From the NCBI GenBank assembly GCA_041746735.1, contig JBGTGP010000051.1, positions 1 to 64,000 of the forward strand: 64,000 nt of DNA, written 5' to 3'. This DNA comes from Opimibacter sp041746735. GTDB taxonomy: Bacteria > Bacteroidota > Bacteroidia > Chitinophagales > Saprospiraceae. The translations under genes and the position numbers were made by a program. Below the pieces are notes generated by a model. It made no database searches and was not told the origin of the DNA. It saw only the letters and a list, made by a program, of their open reading frames with translations. This document shows positions 34,108 to 43,534 of this stretch, piece after piece (positions within the stretch are counted from its first letter, which is position 1; every line of letters starts with the position of its first letter).

Positions 34108-35382
34108 ATGGATACCAAAACCATATTCGAGCTGATCAGCAAAGAAGAAAACAGACAAAGAAAAGGCATTGAGCTTATCGCTTCGGAAAACTTCACGTCT
34201 ATTGCGGTGCTGGAGGCTATGGGATCATGCCTGACCAATAAATATGCTGAAGGCTATCCTGGAAAACGGTATTATGGTGGATGTGAAATTATCGACGAGA
34301 TCGAAACCATAGCTATCAACAGTCTTAAATCTCTCTTCGGTGCCGAATATGCAAACGTTCAACCTCATTCCGGCGCACAGGCCAATTCTGCTGTTTACCT
34401 GGCGGTACTCAAGCCCGGTGATACAATATTGGGTTTCAATCTGTCGCATGGTGGCCATTTGACACACGGCTCCCCTGTCAATTATAGTGGACTCACCTTC
34501 AATGCCGTCCACTATAATGTCCACCGTGAGACCGGTATAGTGGATATGGAAGAGGTCCACCGAATGGCGGTTACTCACCATCCGAAATTAATTATTTGCG
34601 GAGCTTCGGCATATTCACGGGATTGGGATTATAAACGTTTCAGGGAAATTGCTGATGAGACAGGTGCATTGCTCATGGCGGACATCGCCCATCCTGCCGG
34701 ACTCATTGCCTCAGAATTACTCAACGATCCGATGCCCCATTGCCATATCGTGACATCCACAACCCATAAGACGCTAAGGGGCCCCAGGGGTGGTATCATT
34801 ATGATGGGAAGAGATTTTGACAATCCCTGGGGCAGGGTCAATAAAAAGGGAGAACGAATACGGATGTCAACCATCCTCAACAGTGGTGTTTTTCCAGGGA
34901 TGCAGGGTGGTCCACTTGAGCATGTCATCGCCGCCAAAGCCGTTTCCTTTTTAGAGGCTGCCGGACAGGATTTTGCTGCCTATAGCCGGCAGGTCATCGC
35001 CAACGCTCAAACCATGGCCACTGCACTGGTGGATCGTGGGTACCACCTCATATCAGGTGGAACCGATAACCACCTGATGTTGATTGATCTGTCCAACAAA
35101 GGTCTCACCGGAAAGGAAGCGGAGGAAGCCTTGATCCGGGCCGATATTACCGTCAATAAAAACATGGTGCCGTTTGATACAAATAGCCCATTTGTGACCT
35201 CCGGAATCCGTGTGGGTACCGCTGCTTTGACCACCAGAGGAATGAATCAGGAAGATTGTATCCGGATTGTGGAATGGATTGACAAGGTGCTGATGCATCG
35301 CCATGAACCGGAGGTGATCGCAGAGATACATCATGAGATCAATGCCTTTGCCTCGTCTTTCAGGCTTTATCCGGATGAATAA
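34108..35382 (+). CDS. glyA: serine hydroxymethyltransferase
   Basis: Interconverts serine and glycine while charging tetrahydrofolate, the main one-carbon source for purine synthesis. The protein is 424 aa. The N-terminus is ENRQRKGIELIASENFTS, the GKRYYGGCE block follows, and PLP is bound by Lys221 in TSTTHKTLRGPRGG. It lies 42 bp after the HD hydrolase on the same strand. A CATCTTTG near-match to the -7 consensus lies about 24 bases before the ATG, so it may have its own promoter. Confidence 0.98.
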   Translation: MDTKTIFELISKEENRQRKGIELIASENFTSIAVLEAMGSCLTNKYAEGYPGKRYYGGCEIIDEIETIAINSLKSLFGAEYANVQPHSGAQANSAVYLAVLKPGDTILGFNLSHGGHLTHGSPVNYSGLTFNAVHYNVHRETGIVDMEEVHRMAVTHHPKLIICGASAYSRDWDYKRFREIADETGALLMADIAHPAGLIASELLNDPMPHCHIVTSTTHKTLRGPRGGIIMMGRDFDNPWGRVNKKGERIRMSTILNSGVFPGMQGGPLEHVIAAKAVSFLEAAGQDFAAYSRQVIANAQTMATALVDRGYHLISGGTDNHLMLIDLSNKGLTGKEAEEALIRADITVNKNMVPFDTNSPFVTSGIRVGTAALTTRGMNQEDCIRIVEWIDKVLMHRHEPEVIAEIHHEINAFASSFRLYPDE

Positions 35383-35429
35383 GTTTCCAAGGATTCCATG
35401 CTGGAGCCAACCTTGTCTTAAGGCAAGCG

Positions 35430-36170
35430 CTAACGGCCTCCGTATACAACATCCTCAAGGTAAAGTCCTTCCGCCGGGACACTCCAGGCAAATGGGATTG
35501 GTTGCTGTAGCACCATACTGGTTTTGATGTCCTCCAGGGATACCTTACCGAGTCCCACATTCAAACATGCCCCAACCACCAGCCGGACCATCCCTCTGAG
35601 GAACCTGTTTGCACGAATGGTATATATTGCAAAATCCTCCTCCCAATGCCATTGAGAAGTTGACAATTGACATCGAAAGTGATCTACATCTGTGCCGGTT
35701 TTACAAAAAGGCCTGAAATGTTCAAACTGCATCAGGATGCTGGATGTTTCCTCCATGATCTGCCGATCTAAATTGGTGGGCTGGTGAAAATAAAAGGACC
35801 TTCCTTCCAAAAAAGGATTCTTTCTAAAGTGTATATAATATCTGTATAACCGTTCTACCGCATCATACCGTGCATGAAACTCCGGATGGACAAGATCGAT
35901 ATGCTGTAGAGCAATATCTGCTGGTAAAACCGCATTCAATTGGTAGACCAATCTATCTTCAGGCGCATCGTGATTAAAATCAGTATGGGCGATATACTTA
36001 CGCGCATGTACTCCGGCGTCTGTTCGTCCGCATCCGGTAATTTCCACTGGTTGACGAAGCACCATAGAAAAAACCTCCTCCAACGTTTGTTGCACCGAAG
36101 GATCACTCGGTTGGCGTTGCCAACCACAATACGAAGTACCCAGATAACTCAATTGAATTCGCCACCGCAT
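35430..36170 (-). CDS. truA: tRNA pseudouridine(38-40) synthase TruA
   Basis: Isomerises U38-U40 in the tRNA anticodon arm. The protein is 246 aa from the ATG at 36170 (MRWRIQLSYLGTSYCGWQRQ). The catalytic Asp lies in GCGRTDAGVHA and the C-terminal FLRGMVRLVVGACLNVG is typical. A frame extending to 36215 has no family support. A CATCTTTG element ends just 4 bases upstream of this ATG. The gene converges on glyA, 47 bp away. Confidence 0.95.
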   Translation of the reverse strand: MRWRIQLSYLGTSYCGWQRQPSDPSVQQTLEEVFSMVLRQPVEITGCGRTDAGVHARKYIAHTDFNHDAPEDRLVYQLNAVLPADIALQHIDLVHPEFHARYDAVERLYRYYIHFRKNPFLEGRSFYFHQPTNLDRQIMEETSSILMQFEHFRPFCKTGTDVDHFRCQLSTSQWHWEEDFAIYTIRANRFLRGMVRLVVGACLNVGLGKVSLEDIKTSMVLQQPIPFAWSVPAEGLYLEDVVYGGR

Positions 36171-36279
36171 TGCACAAAGATGCAGAATGTAGAAGAACTG
36201 TAAAGTCACTGACATCCAACTAAAATTTGAGATCTATCCAATGTGTGTGGACATATCTCAGTCTGAATCTAGTTGCGTC

Positions 36280-36666
36280 CTAGTTTGATGATTTGAGAGG
36301 CTCTTTTGCGATGGAGTTGGAGTATAGAAAAGAAGCTCCGGCCAATGCTGTGTCCTTGAGGAGGCCACCCATTGCACCCGCTTTGGACATCTCATCCGCA
36401 GCATTGAGAATGCCCGGAAGGTGTATAGTCAGCACATAGATAATGAGTAAAAAACCCAATAGTAAAGTGGCAAGCCCATCCCTTTTGCCAAGGAAAATCG
36501 CGACGGCCGCCAGGATCATGGCCAGGCCAGCCAGATATACCCAAATGACACCGCCCGGAAAGGGCACCATACCGGCCATAGCATTGCCGTTGAGAAAATG
36601 CATCACACCAAAAATCGCAAATGGAAGGGCGAATAAATATTTTCCTAATCCAGTAATTGCATTCAT
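36280..36666 (-). CDS. DoxX-like membrane protein
   Basis: A 128-aa protein with four predicted membrane helices and a DoxX-like layout: LFALPFAIFGVMHFLNG, then VIWVYLAGLAMILAAVAIFL, LATLLLGFLLIIYVLTIHL and a shorter last helix. The start at 36666 is preferred over one at 36702, which would add a short unrelated hydrophobic piece. The role is unknown: DoxX relatives have been linked to thiosulfate oxidation or redox homeostasis, but nothing nearby supports either. Confidence 0.75.
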   Translation of the reverse strand: MNAITGLGKYLFALPFAIFGVMHFLNGNAMAGMVPFPGGVIWVYLAGLAMILAAVAIFLGKRDGLATLLLGFLLIIYVLTIHLPGILNAADEMSKAGAMGGLLKDTALAGASFLYSNSIAKEPLKSSN

Positions 36667-36858
36667 ACAATATGTATTTAAAAGGTTGAGAAATACAAGC
36701 ATGGATGCGCATGAGATACCCCAAGATAGATCGAATGTTTGAAATATTCAATCTTAATGGTTAGTTATCCTGGAAACGATTTAGAACGCCAACGACCCGG
36801 ATAGGTGGTAACGCTGTATTGCTACAGCGGCACTGGCTTATCATGAGCGACGGATCGT

Positions 36859-38106
36859 CTAGGCCGCCTTGAGTTTTTTAAGAGAGACCTTATTCAGTTT
36901 GGATTTGGCATACCGGAGATCCACCTCCAATGTTGTAATATCCTTTTTGGACGGTAGATCATACATGGCATCCATCATGATGGCTTCACATATCGAGCGG
37001 AGTCCTCGTGCCCCAAGGCCAAAGTCAATCGCTTTTTGTGCAATATACTCGATGGCATCATGGGTCATGGTAAACTGAACACCCTCCAGTTCAAACAACT
37101 TCTTGTACTGTTTGAGCAATGCGTTTTTTGGTTCGGTCATGATCCGGATAAGCGTTTCAATATCTAGTGGCTCGAGATAGCCCAATACAGGCAATCGGCC
37201 TATCAACTCCGGAATAAGCCCAAAAGTCTTCAAATCTTTATGTGACACATACTGGAACATATTGTCTTTGTCGATGGCTTTTTCCTCCTGATTTCCAAAA
37301 CCGATCACATGGGTATTGAGCCGGCGGGAAATGATTTTTTCGAGGCCATCAAAGGCACCACCGGCGATAAAGAGTATGTTTTGGGTATTGACTTTCATCA
37401 TCTTTTGTTCCGGGTGCTTTCGTCCACCCTGGGGTGGCACAAGGACATCCGTCCCTTCAAGGATCTTGAGCATTGCCTGTTGCACGCCTTCGCCGGATAC
37501 ATCGCGGGTGATGCTGGGATTGTCACTTTTTCGGGCGATTTTGTCGATCTCGTCGATATATACTATACCCCGCTGGGCGGCTTCTATATTGTAATCACAG
37601 GCTTGCAGAAGGCGGGACAGCATACTTTCCACATCTTCCCCCACGTACCCGGCTTCGGTGAACACGGTGGCGTCCACGATTGCAAAAGGGACATCCAGCA
37701 TCCGGGCAATTGTCTTGGCAATCAGTGTTTTACCGGTACCGGTCTGCCCTACCAGCATGATATTGGATTTTTCCAGTTCGACATCGTCCTCAGAAGTCGT
37801 TCGTATTCGCTTGTAATGGTTATAGACGGCTACGCTGATGCAGCGTTTGGCCTCCTCCTGGCCAATGACATACTGGTCCATGTAATGCTTGATCTGATGC
37901 GGTGTGATGTGCTCAGGTACCTCTGTCGGGACTACTTCCTTCTTACTTTTTCCGTTCGGGTCATACAACTCCTGCCGGACAATCTCATACGCCTGCTCGA
38001 CACAAAGCTCACAAATGTGGCCTTCAATCCCCGCGATCAGCATCAGTGCTTCCTTCTTATCCCTTCCGCAAAAGGAACAACCGAATTGTTCTTCACTTGA
38101 TTTCAT
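36859..38106 (-). CDS. clpX: ATP-dependent Clp protease, ATPase subunit ClpX
   Basis: AAA+ unfoldase that feeds substrates to ClpP. The protein is 415 aa. The N-terminal C4 zinc finger is CSFCGRDK...HICELC (about residues 10-36). Walker A is GQTGTGKT, the pore loop GYVGED, Walker B VYIDEIDK, and the ClpP-docking IGF loop is seen as VIGFGNQ. It follows clpP by 39 bp in the tig-clpP-clpX order usual for bacteria. Confidence 0.98.
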   Translation of the reverse strand: MKSSEEQFGCSFCGRDKKEALMLIAGIEGHICELCVEQAYEIVRQELYDPNGKSKKEVVPTEVPEHITPHQIKHYMDQYVIGQEEAKRCISVAVYNHYKRIRTTSEDDVELEKSNIMLVGQTGTGKTLIAKTIARMLDVPFAIVDATVFTEAGYVGEDVESMLSRLLQACDYNIEAAQRGIVYIDEIDKIARKSDNPSITRDVSGEGVQQAMLKILEGTDVLVPPQGGRKHPEQKMMKVNTQNILFIAGGAFDGLEKIISRRLNTHVIGFGNQEEKAIDKDNMFQYVSHKDLKTFGLIPELIGRLPVLGYLEPLDIETLIRIMTEPKNALLKQYKKLFELEGVQFTMTHDAIEYIAQKAIDFGLGARGLRSICEAIMMDAMYDLPSKKDITTLEVDLRYAKSKLNKVSLKKLKAA

Positions 38107-38145
38107 GCTCCTGACGTTTGATAATGAAAAGGATCTAACATGAGT

Positions 38146-38829
38146 TTACTTACTCCGTATCAGCACTTCATCCACCAGGCCATACTCTTTGGCTTGGTTG
38201 GCGGTCATCCAATTGTCCCGGTCGGAATCCTTTTCGATAGCTTCGAAGGGCTGCCCGGTATGTTTGGCCATGATCTCATATAATTCGTTTCGCATGCTCC
38301 TGATGAGGTTGTAGGAAATCTCCATATCGGAAAACTGGCCCTGCATTCCCCCACTCGGCTGATGGATCATGACCCGGCTGTGGGGTAGGCAAGTACGTTT
38401 GCCCTTGGTTCCTGCAGCCAATAAGACAGCGCCCATCGAAGCCGCCAGACCCGTGCAAATGGTACCGATCTCAGGTGATACATACTGCATGGTATCATAT
38501 ATACCGAGACCGGCAATCACAGATCCACCAGGACTGTTGATAAACATTTGAATATCCCGCTTATTGTCGGTGGACTCTAAAAAGAGTAATTGTGCCTGGA
38601 TCACATTGGCAACATAATCATTGACCGGAACACCTAAAAAGATGATACGGTCCATCATCAACCGGGAAAAAACATCCATCCCGACTACATTCATCTGGCG
38701 TTCCTCGATCACCTGAGGCGTAAATCCATGTATATCCGGAACAGATGTGCGCATATAGCGGTCCAGATCAGCACCCGAAATCCCAGCATGCTGGGTAGCG
38801 TATTTATAAAATTCGTTGGATTGGCTCAT
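38146..38829 (-). CDS. clpP: ATP-dependent Clp protease proteolytic subunit ClpP
   Basis: Serine peptidase that assembles as a tetradecamer and degrades substrates delivered by ClpX. The protein is 227 aa; the N-terminal 25 residues may be a propeptide. The catalytic Ser is in GLAASMGAVLL, His in MIHQPSGG and Asp in EKDSDRDNWM. It lies between trigger factor (43 bp) and clpX (39 bp) in one operon. Confidence 0.98.
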   Translation of the reverse strand: MSQSNEFYKYATQHAGISGADLDRYMRTSVPDIHGFTPQVIEERQMNVVGMDVFSRLMMDRIIFLGVPVNDYVANVIQAQLLFLESTDNKRDIQMFINSPGGSVIAGLGIYDTMQYVSPEIGTICTGLAASMGAVLLAAGTKGKRTCLPHSRVMIHQPSGGMQGQFSDMEISYNLIRSMRNELYEIMAKHTGQPFEAIEKDSDRDNWMTANQAKEYGLVDEVLIRSK

Positions 38830-38872
38830 GTTTCTACTCGTTTATTTGGTTTGGCACTCTAAAGTAATACGT

Positions 38873-40300
38873 TTACCCATGGGAATGTTCATGCTCTCCT
38901 TGGGAATGATCATGCTCCTGATGGTCATGGTGATGATCGTGATCTCCATGATCAAAAATCTGATGGTGAAGGTCATGGAAGGCTGTCTCAAAGGCCTCTT
39001 CCGTCACCACGTTTTCCTCAAAACGAAACTTCGGTATCATATGGGCGAAAACCACCTCTTCCAGCGCGTTTTCTTTCATATTGCTCATAAAGTACTCATT
39101 CGCGTACAACTGGTCCATTAGCTTACGAATATCCGTTTGCATGTAATTGACATTCTGGACAATCCATTGGGTCATTTGTTTCCGGATATCGTTTTCCGAC
39201 ACTTCAAGTCCTTCCTGATCGGCAATGCGGTTGAGTAACATGGCCCAGCCTGCATCCCGCATCAACTGTCTGGATTCGCGGGTATGATTCTCAATCTTTT
39301 TATCCCGCTGCTGATTGATCCAACGAAGTAAAAAGTCCTCCGGAATAATAAAGGGATTAGCCTGGATTAGGGCCAGCCGCACGGCCATTTTTTTCATGTC
39401 GTTCACCCGGCTTTTTATGGAATCCTGCTCCCGTCGTTCCAACATTTCTCTGAATCTGGCTTCGTCTTCCACCTGATGTCCGGTCAGTTTGCTCAGTTGC
39501 TCGCCTGTCAGAGGTGTGCGCTGCGGCCTGCTGATTGAAGTTAAGGTGGCTTTAAAGGCCAGCGGAGTATCCGGAGCTGGATCCTCGTCCAGGTAGAGCG
39601 TATTCTTCAGGATTACAGACCGTTCCTGCCCCATAAAACCTTCCAGTTCCAGGTCAAGAATTGCGCCTATGGCCAGCCCAGTAAGGCTTTCTGTCGCAGT
39701 TCCGGTGACATGTTCGAGATCAACCACAATATCAACAGGCTCGTCAATGATCCCATTTGGCTCAGTTGTCCGGTCCAACAATAGTCCGACTTTATCAAAT
39801 GCCTGGACTGTACCATCCGTAACGGTCTCGTCATTCCCAAACAGACGACGATATCGAATGATATTGTCATCGATTCCAGAGAGATCTACTTCCGGGATAC
39901 TTACCTCTACAGGTTGATCCAGGTTGTACGCGAGAGTAAAATCAGGCTTGAGACCCAGATCAAAAATAAAGGTGTAGTCCTTAGGTGTTTTAAGTTCAAA
40001 CTCAAGGGGTTCGGCGAGATCGCTCAACAAGGGCGAGCCGAATATTTGTATGTCTTGCTCCTTGAGATAATCGAAGAGCTGCTCATTCATAATCGCGGCT
40101 ACGGTCTCCTCCAGGACTCCTTTGCCGTACATTTTAGAGAGGACGCTTTTAGGCGTTTTCCCGGCACGGAAGCCTTTGATATTCAGCTTTTTGCTGTATT
40201 TCTTAATATTCTCATCGAGTTTGGATGCATAGTCTGCATACTCGACGATCAGGGTCAACCTGGCATTGACTTCATCCAGACGGTGTAATTCAATTTTCAT
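38873..40300 (-). CDS. tig: trigger factor with histidine-rich C-terminal tail
   Basis: Ribosome-bound chaperone for nascent chains. The protein is 475 aa, longer than the roughly 430 aa of many family members. The N-terminal ribosome-binding domain has IKGFRAGKTPKSVL (the GFRxGKxP signature, about residues 42-55). A peptidyl-prolyl-isomerase-like middle region (about 150-265) and a helical C-terminal domain follow. The last 30 residues are mostly His, Asp, Glu and Gln and end HEHSHG, like the metal-binding tails of SlyD or HypB. It is the first gene of the tig-clpP-clpX operon. Confidence 0.93.
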   Translation of the reverse strand: MKIELHRLDEVNARLTLIVEYADYASKLDENIKKYSKKLNIKGFRAGKTPKSVLSKMYGKGVLEETVAAIMNEQLFDYLKEQDIQIFGSPLLSDLAEPLEFELKTPKDYTFIFDLGLKPDFTLAYNLDQPVEVSIPEVDLSGIDDNIIRYRRLFGNDETVTDGTVQAFDKVGLLLDRTTEPNGIIDEPVDIVVDLEHVTGTATESLTGLAIGAILDLELEGFMGQERSVILKNTLYLDEDPAPDTPLAFKATLTSISRPQRTPLTGEQLSKLTGHQVEDEARFREMLERREQDSIKSRVNDMKKMAVRLALIQANPFIIPEDFLLRWINQQRDKKIENHTRESRQLMRDAGWAMLLNRIADQEGLEVSENDIRKQMTQWIVQNVNYMQTDIRKLMDQLYANEYFMSNMKENALEEVVFAHMIPKFRFEENVVTEEAFETAFHDLHHQIFDHGDHDHHHDHQEHDHSQGEHEHSHG

Positions 40301-40440
40301 TCTGAGTATTTCGCTGTTTTAGTGCGGACAAAAGACTGTGGTGAAGTACGTAATACTTTCAGGAGAACATCTCGACATGGATGCACCTGAGCCGCTCAGA
40401 ACCAGGTATTCCCCTACCCAACTTCCGGAGAAGTGGATGG

Positions 40441-40522
40441 TGCGGGTGGAGGGACTCGAACCCCCAAGCCTCTCGGCACTAGATCCTAAGTCTAGCGCGT
40501 CTACCAATTTCGCCACACCCGC
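40441..40522 (-). tRNA. tRNA-Leu (anticodon TAG)
   Basis: An 82-nt class II tRNA reads on the minus strand from 40522. The acceptor GCGGGTG pairs with CACCCGC, with discriminator A. The anticodon stem CTAGA/TCTAG closes the loop CTTAGGA, giving anticodon TAG. A variable arm and the T-arm GGGTTCGAGTCCC are present. CCA is not encoded. It lies 140 bp upstream of tig on the same strand and has an exact -7 box close by. Confidence 0.95.
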
Positions 40523-40539
40523 CTGATCCAAAACGGCTG

Positions 40540-40547
40540 CAAAGGTA
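40540..40547 (-). promoter_or_regulatory. -7 promoter box for tRNA-Leu
   Basis: On the minus strand this is TACCTTTG, an exact TAnnTTTG match, 17 bases before the tRNA 5' end. No other clear promoter was found between it and tig, so tig may be read through from here. Confidence 0.6.
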
Positions 40548-40601
40548 GGGATTTCCCGAAAGAAAAACCTGTGTGCTGATCCGAGTTCCTCCGGAGGAGC
40601 C

Positions 40602-40634
40602 TTTGTTTCCATTAACTAACTTGGCATACTTTTG
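40602..40634 (+). promoter_or_regulatory. promoter of the RSH-fur operon (-33 TTTG and -7 TACTTTTG)
   Basis: TTTG at 40602-40605 and TACTTTTG at 40627-40634 are separated by 21 bases, matching both Bacteroidota promoter elements. The ATG at 40653 follows 18 bases after the -7 box, fixing the start. A TTG at 40632 overlaps the box and is excluded. Confidence 0.7.
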
Positions 40635-40652
40635 TTATTACCTTGTGTACCT

Positions 40653-42872
40653 ATGCCACATATTGCCTCAGGCCTGACCGAAACTGAACAGACGGCTCTG
40701 CAACGTGAGTTTCGCAGACTGATGAAGGCTTTGCCCGCGCCGCTGGATGAGACAGACAAAAAAAATCTCAGAAAGGCATTTGAATTGGGTTTGTCGGCTC
40801 ATGCCCGGCAACGACGGAAGAGTGGCGAACCCTATTTCTTTCATCCCATCGAAGTGGCCCGAATCTGTGTCAGTGAGATCGGCCTTGGGCCCACAGCGGC
40901 TGTATGTGCTTTGTTGCATGATGTTGTCGAAGATACTGACCTGACCATCGAAGATGTACGGGCAGAGTTTGGAGAAAAGATCGGCCACATCGTAGATGGT
41001 CTCACCAAACTTGATGGACTCTACAATGTCCCGTCCCAACAGGCAGAAAATTTTAAGAAAGTATTGTCGACATTGGTCGAAGATGTCCGAGTGGTGCTGA
41101 TTAAAATAGCAGACCGGCTTCACAACATGCGTACGATCGCGCCTATGCCAAAGCACAAGCAGCTTAGTATCGCGGCCGAAACTGATTATATCTATGCGCC
41201 TCTGGCCCACCGGCTCGGGTTGTACAATATCAAATCCGAATTGCAGGATATTATCCTCCGCATCCAGGAACCCGAGATCTATGAAGAAATTGAACAGAAG
41301 CTGACCGAAAGTGATCAGCAACGTAAGCGCTATATCCGGGAGTTTATCAAGCCCCTCAAAAACAAACTGGATGAATTGGGCTTCGAATATCGGATTGTCG
41401 GACGACCTAAATCCATAGCCTCGATCCATAACAAGACCAAGAAAAAGCAGGTCCCTTTTGAAGAGATCTTTGATCTCTTTGCTATACGAATCATTCTAAA
41501 AGTCCCATCGGAAAAGGAGAAATCTGCCTGTTGGTTGGTCTATAGTATTTTAACAGAGACTCACACCCCCATTCCTGAGAGGCTCAAAGACTGGATCACC
41601 ACCCCCAAGTCAAATGGCTACGAATCCCTACACACTACGGTGATTGGACCCAAAGGCCGATATGTCGAGATCCAAATCCGGACAGAACGCATGGATGAAA
41701 TAGCCGAACGCGGATTTGCGGCGCACTGGAAATATAAGAATGTCAATACTCAGCAATATATCTATGAGAACTGGCTCGACAATATCCGGGATATGCTGGA
41801 TGATTCTCACAAGGATGCGTTGGAGTTCCTCAGTGATTTCAGGACCAATCTTTATGCGGAGGAACTTTATGTCTATACCCCGAAAGGAGACCTCAAAGTG
41901 ATGCCCAAAGGCGCAACGGCACTTGACTTTGCCTTTGCCATCCATACCGATATTGGTTACCATACCAGTGCGATCAAGATCAATAACAAGCTGGTGCCCA
42001 TGGGCTACAAGCTTCAGAATGGGGATCAGGTCGAAATCATCACGAATCGTAACCAGAAGCCAAATGAAGAATGGCTTCGGATGGCGGTCACCGGAAAAGC
42101 ACGGGCCAAAATCCGCACCGCGCTCAAAGAATCCAAGAAGAAGCAATCGGAAGATGGCATGGAAAAACTGGAGCGTAAACTCCGCAGCATGAAAGCGGAT
42201 CTCGAGGAAAACGTGGATCCACTTGCCCGGCATTATGGCTATAATTCCAGGCTGGATTTCTACTATGATATTGCGATAGGCCAGTTTGATCCGGGCCAGG
42301 TAAAGGAATTGGACGTTGAAGGCGGCAAACTTATTTTTCCGGTCAAACAACCTCAGCGTACGGCCGTCACAGACACCGAGCCTTCCACCTCACCGGCGCT
42401 CGGAAAGGATATGGTTCATCCCCGGATCAGTATTGGAGGTGAAGATGCGGAACAATACAAGTATGCCCTGGCTTCCTGCTGCAATCCGGTGGTCGGCGAT
42501 GAGATTTTCGCCTACGTGACATCCAATGCCGGTGTAAAGATTCACAGAGTCAATTGCCCGAACGCCATGCACCTCATGGCCAGCTATGGGTACCGAGTGC
42601 AAAAAGCAGAATGGATCACTTCAGGCAATGTACAGTCAGTCGTCAATCTCAGAATAACCGGTGTCGATAGCGGACCGGGTGTGATCGAAAAGGTGACCAA
42701 TAAAATCAGTTCGGGTTTGGGTATCAATATCCGCTCCTTAGCCATAGAAGGAAAAGAAGGATACTTTGAAGGAAAAGTAACCCTGGTCGTGAGCAACAAG
42801 AACCAACTCAACATGGTCATTCGCTCTTTGAAAAACCTGGAAGGCATATCATCCGTTTACAGAGAAAATTAA
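40653..42872 (+). CDS. bifunctional (p)ppGpp synthetase/hydrolase (RSH, RelA/SpoT family)
   Basis: Makes and degrades the stringent-response alarmone (p)ppGpp. The protein is 739 aa from the ATG at 40653. The N-terminal hydrolase HD domain has CALLHDVVEDTDLT (about residues 82-95), and the synthetase domain has FDLFAIRIIL and RLKDWITTPKSNGYESLHTT. The RxKD form is the one seen in bifunctional Rel/SpoT rather than synthetase-only RelA. TGS (about 408-465, VYTPKGDLKVMPKGATALDF) and a C-terminal ACT domain are present, along with the CCNPVVGDEI motif between them. fur follows 7 bp downstream. Confidence 0.96.
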   Translation: MPHIASGLTETEQTALQREFRRLMKALPAPLDETDKKNLRKAFELGLSAHARQRRKSGEPYFFHPIEVARICVSEIGLGPTAAVCALLHDVVEDTDLTIEDVRAEFGEKIGHIVDGLTKLDGLYNVPSQQAENFKKVLSTLVEDVRVVLIKIADRLHNMRTIAPMPKHKQLSIAAETDYIYAPLAHRLGLYNIKSELQDIILRIQEPEIYEEIEQKLTESDQQRKRYIREFIKPLKNKLDELGFEYRIVGRPKSIASIHNKTKKKQVPFEEIFDLFAIRIILKVPSEKEKSACWLVYSILTETHTPIPERLKDWITTPKSNGYESLHTTVIGPKGRYVEIQIRTERMDEIAERGFAAHWKYKNVNTQQYIYENWLDNIRDMLDDSHKDALEFLSDFRTNLYAEELYVYTPKGDLKVMPKGATALDFAFAIHTDIGYHTSAIKINNKLVPMGYKLQNGDQVEIITNRNQKPNEEWLRMAVTGKARAKIRTALKESKKKQSEDGMEKLERKLRSMKADLEENVDPLARHYGYNSRLDFYYDIAIGQFDPGQVKELDVEGGKLIFPVKQPQRTAVTDTEPSTSPALGKDMVHPRISIGGEDAEQYKYALASCCNPVVGDEIFAYVTSNAGVKIHRVNCPNAMHLMASYGYRVQKAEWITSGNVQSVVNLRITGVDSGPGVIEKVTNKISSGLGINIRSLAIEGKEGYFEGKVTLVVSNKNQLNMVIRSLKNLEGISSVYREN

Positions 42873-42879
42873 ACTCATC

Positions 42880-43362
42880 ATGCGAACAACGCCCTCAACC
42901 CCTGCATCCCTGGCCCAACGGGTAACCTTTGAAGAAGTCAAGGCGATTTTTTCCAATCATCTGGAAGCGCATCACCTTCGGCGGACTCCCGAGCGCTTTG
43001 CGATCCTGGAAGAAATCTACAGCCGGTCCGACCATTTTGATGCAGAGGCGTTGTATATCCACATGAAAAACTCCAACTATAGGGTAAGTCGTGCTACGGT
43101 CTACAATACCCTCGACCTGCTGGTCCATTGTGATCTCATCACCAAGCACCAGTTTGGTAAAAATCTCACCCAATATGAAAAATCATATGGATTCAAGCAA
43201 CACGACCACCTCATCTGTGTAGATTGTGGCCGGGTGATTGAGTTTTGTGATCCGCGCATTCAACAGATCAAATCCACGATGAGCGAACTCTTGGATTTCA
43301 AGATTCTGTCTCACAATCTGAATCTCTATGGCAGATGCAAGACCTGCAGTTTGAAATCCTGA
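42880..43362 (+). CDS. Fur-family metal-responsive transcriptional regulator
   Basis: A 160-aa repressor of the Fur superfamily. The winged helix includes RRTPERFAILEEIYSRSDHFDAEALYIHM and the recognition helix NYRVSRATVYNTLDLLV. The metal-binding part has HDHLICVDCGRVIEF and a second Cys pair in GRCKTCSL, giving a C4 structural zinc site. Whether it senses iron, zinc or peroxide cannot be told. It lies 7 bp after the RSH gene, and the RSH-fur-purA order recurs in Bacteroidota. Confidence 0.92.
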   Translation: MRTTPSTPASLAQRVTFEEVKAIFSNHLEAHHLRRTPERFAILEEIYSRSDHFDAEALYIHMKNSNYRVSRATVYNTLDLLVHCDLITKHQFGKNLTQYEKSYGFKQHDHLICVDCGRVIEFCDPRIQQIKSTMSELLDFKILSHNLNLYGRCKTCSLKS

Positions 43363-43472
43363 TGTACTTTTATAACATGAAATATTCCTGACGCAGAGCA
43401 GGGTGCAGTGGCTGAAAAAAATCAGGACTGACTGAACGATATACGGATCGGATGAAGGTGTCAACAGTTCAT

Positions 43473-43534
43473 TATCTTCGCCTCTCAGGGCCGTGAGCCC
43501 TTTCTTTTATATGGACCGACTCCTATGGCAGTAG
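43473..43534 (+). promoter_or_regulatory. purA leader: variant -7 box, hairpin and short overlapping ORF
   Basis: TATCTTCG (43473-43480) is one base off TAnnTTTG. Close downstream, AGGGC-N5-GCCCT (43487-43501) forms a 5-bp GC-rich hairpin followed by TTTCTTTT. An ATG at 43511 opens a seven-codon frame ending in TAG at 43532-43534, overlapping the purA ATG (43525) out of frame. The combination resembles an attenuator or coupled leader, but no known riboswitch class was recognised. Confidence 0.35.

Noticed and set aside
36667..36858. Gap between DoxX and clpX examined for a small RNA or terminator
   Set aside because: No stable hairpin with a T run and no clear -7 box; only a weak TATCTTGG match near 36720.
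40338..40526. Open frame with VEGLEPPSLSALDPKSSA-like residues
   Set aside because: It is the antisense of tRNA-Leu, the same class of artefact.
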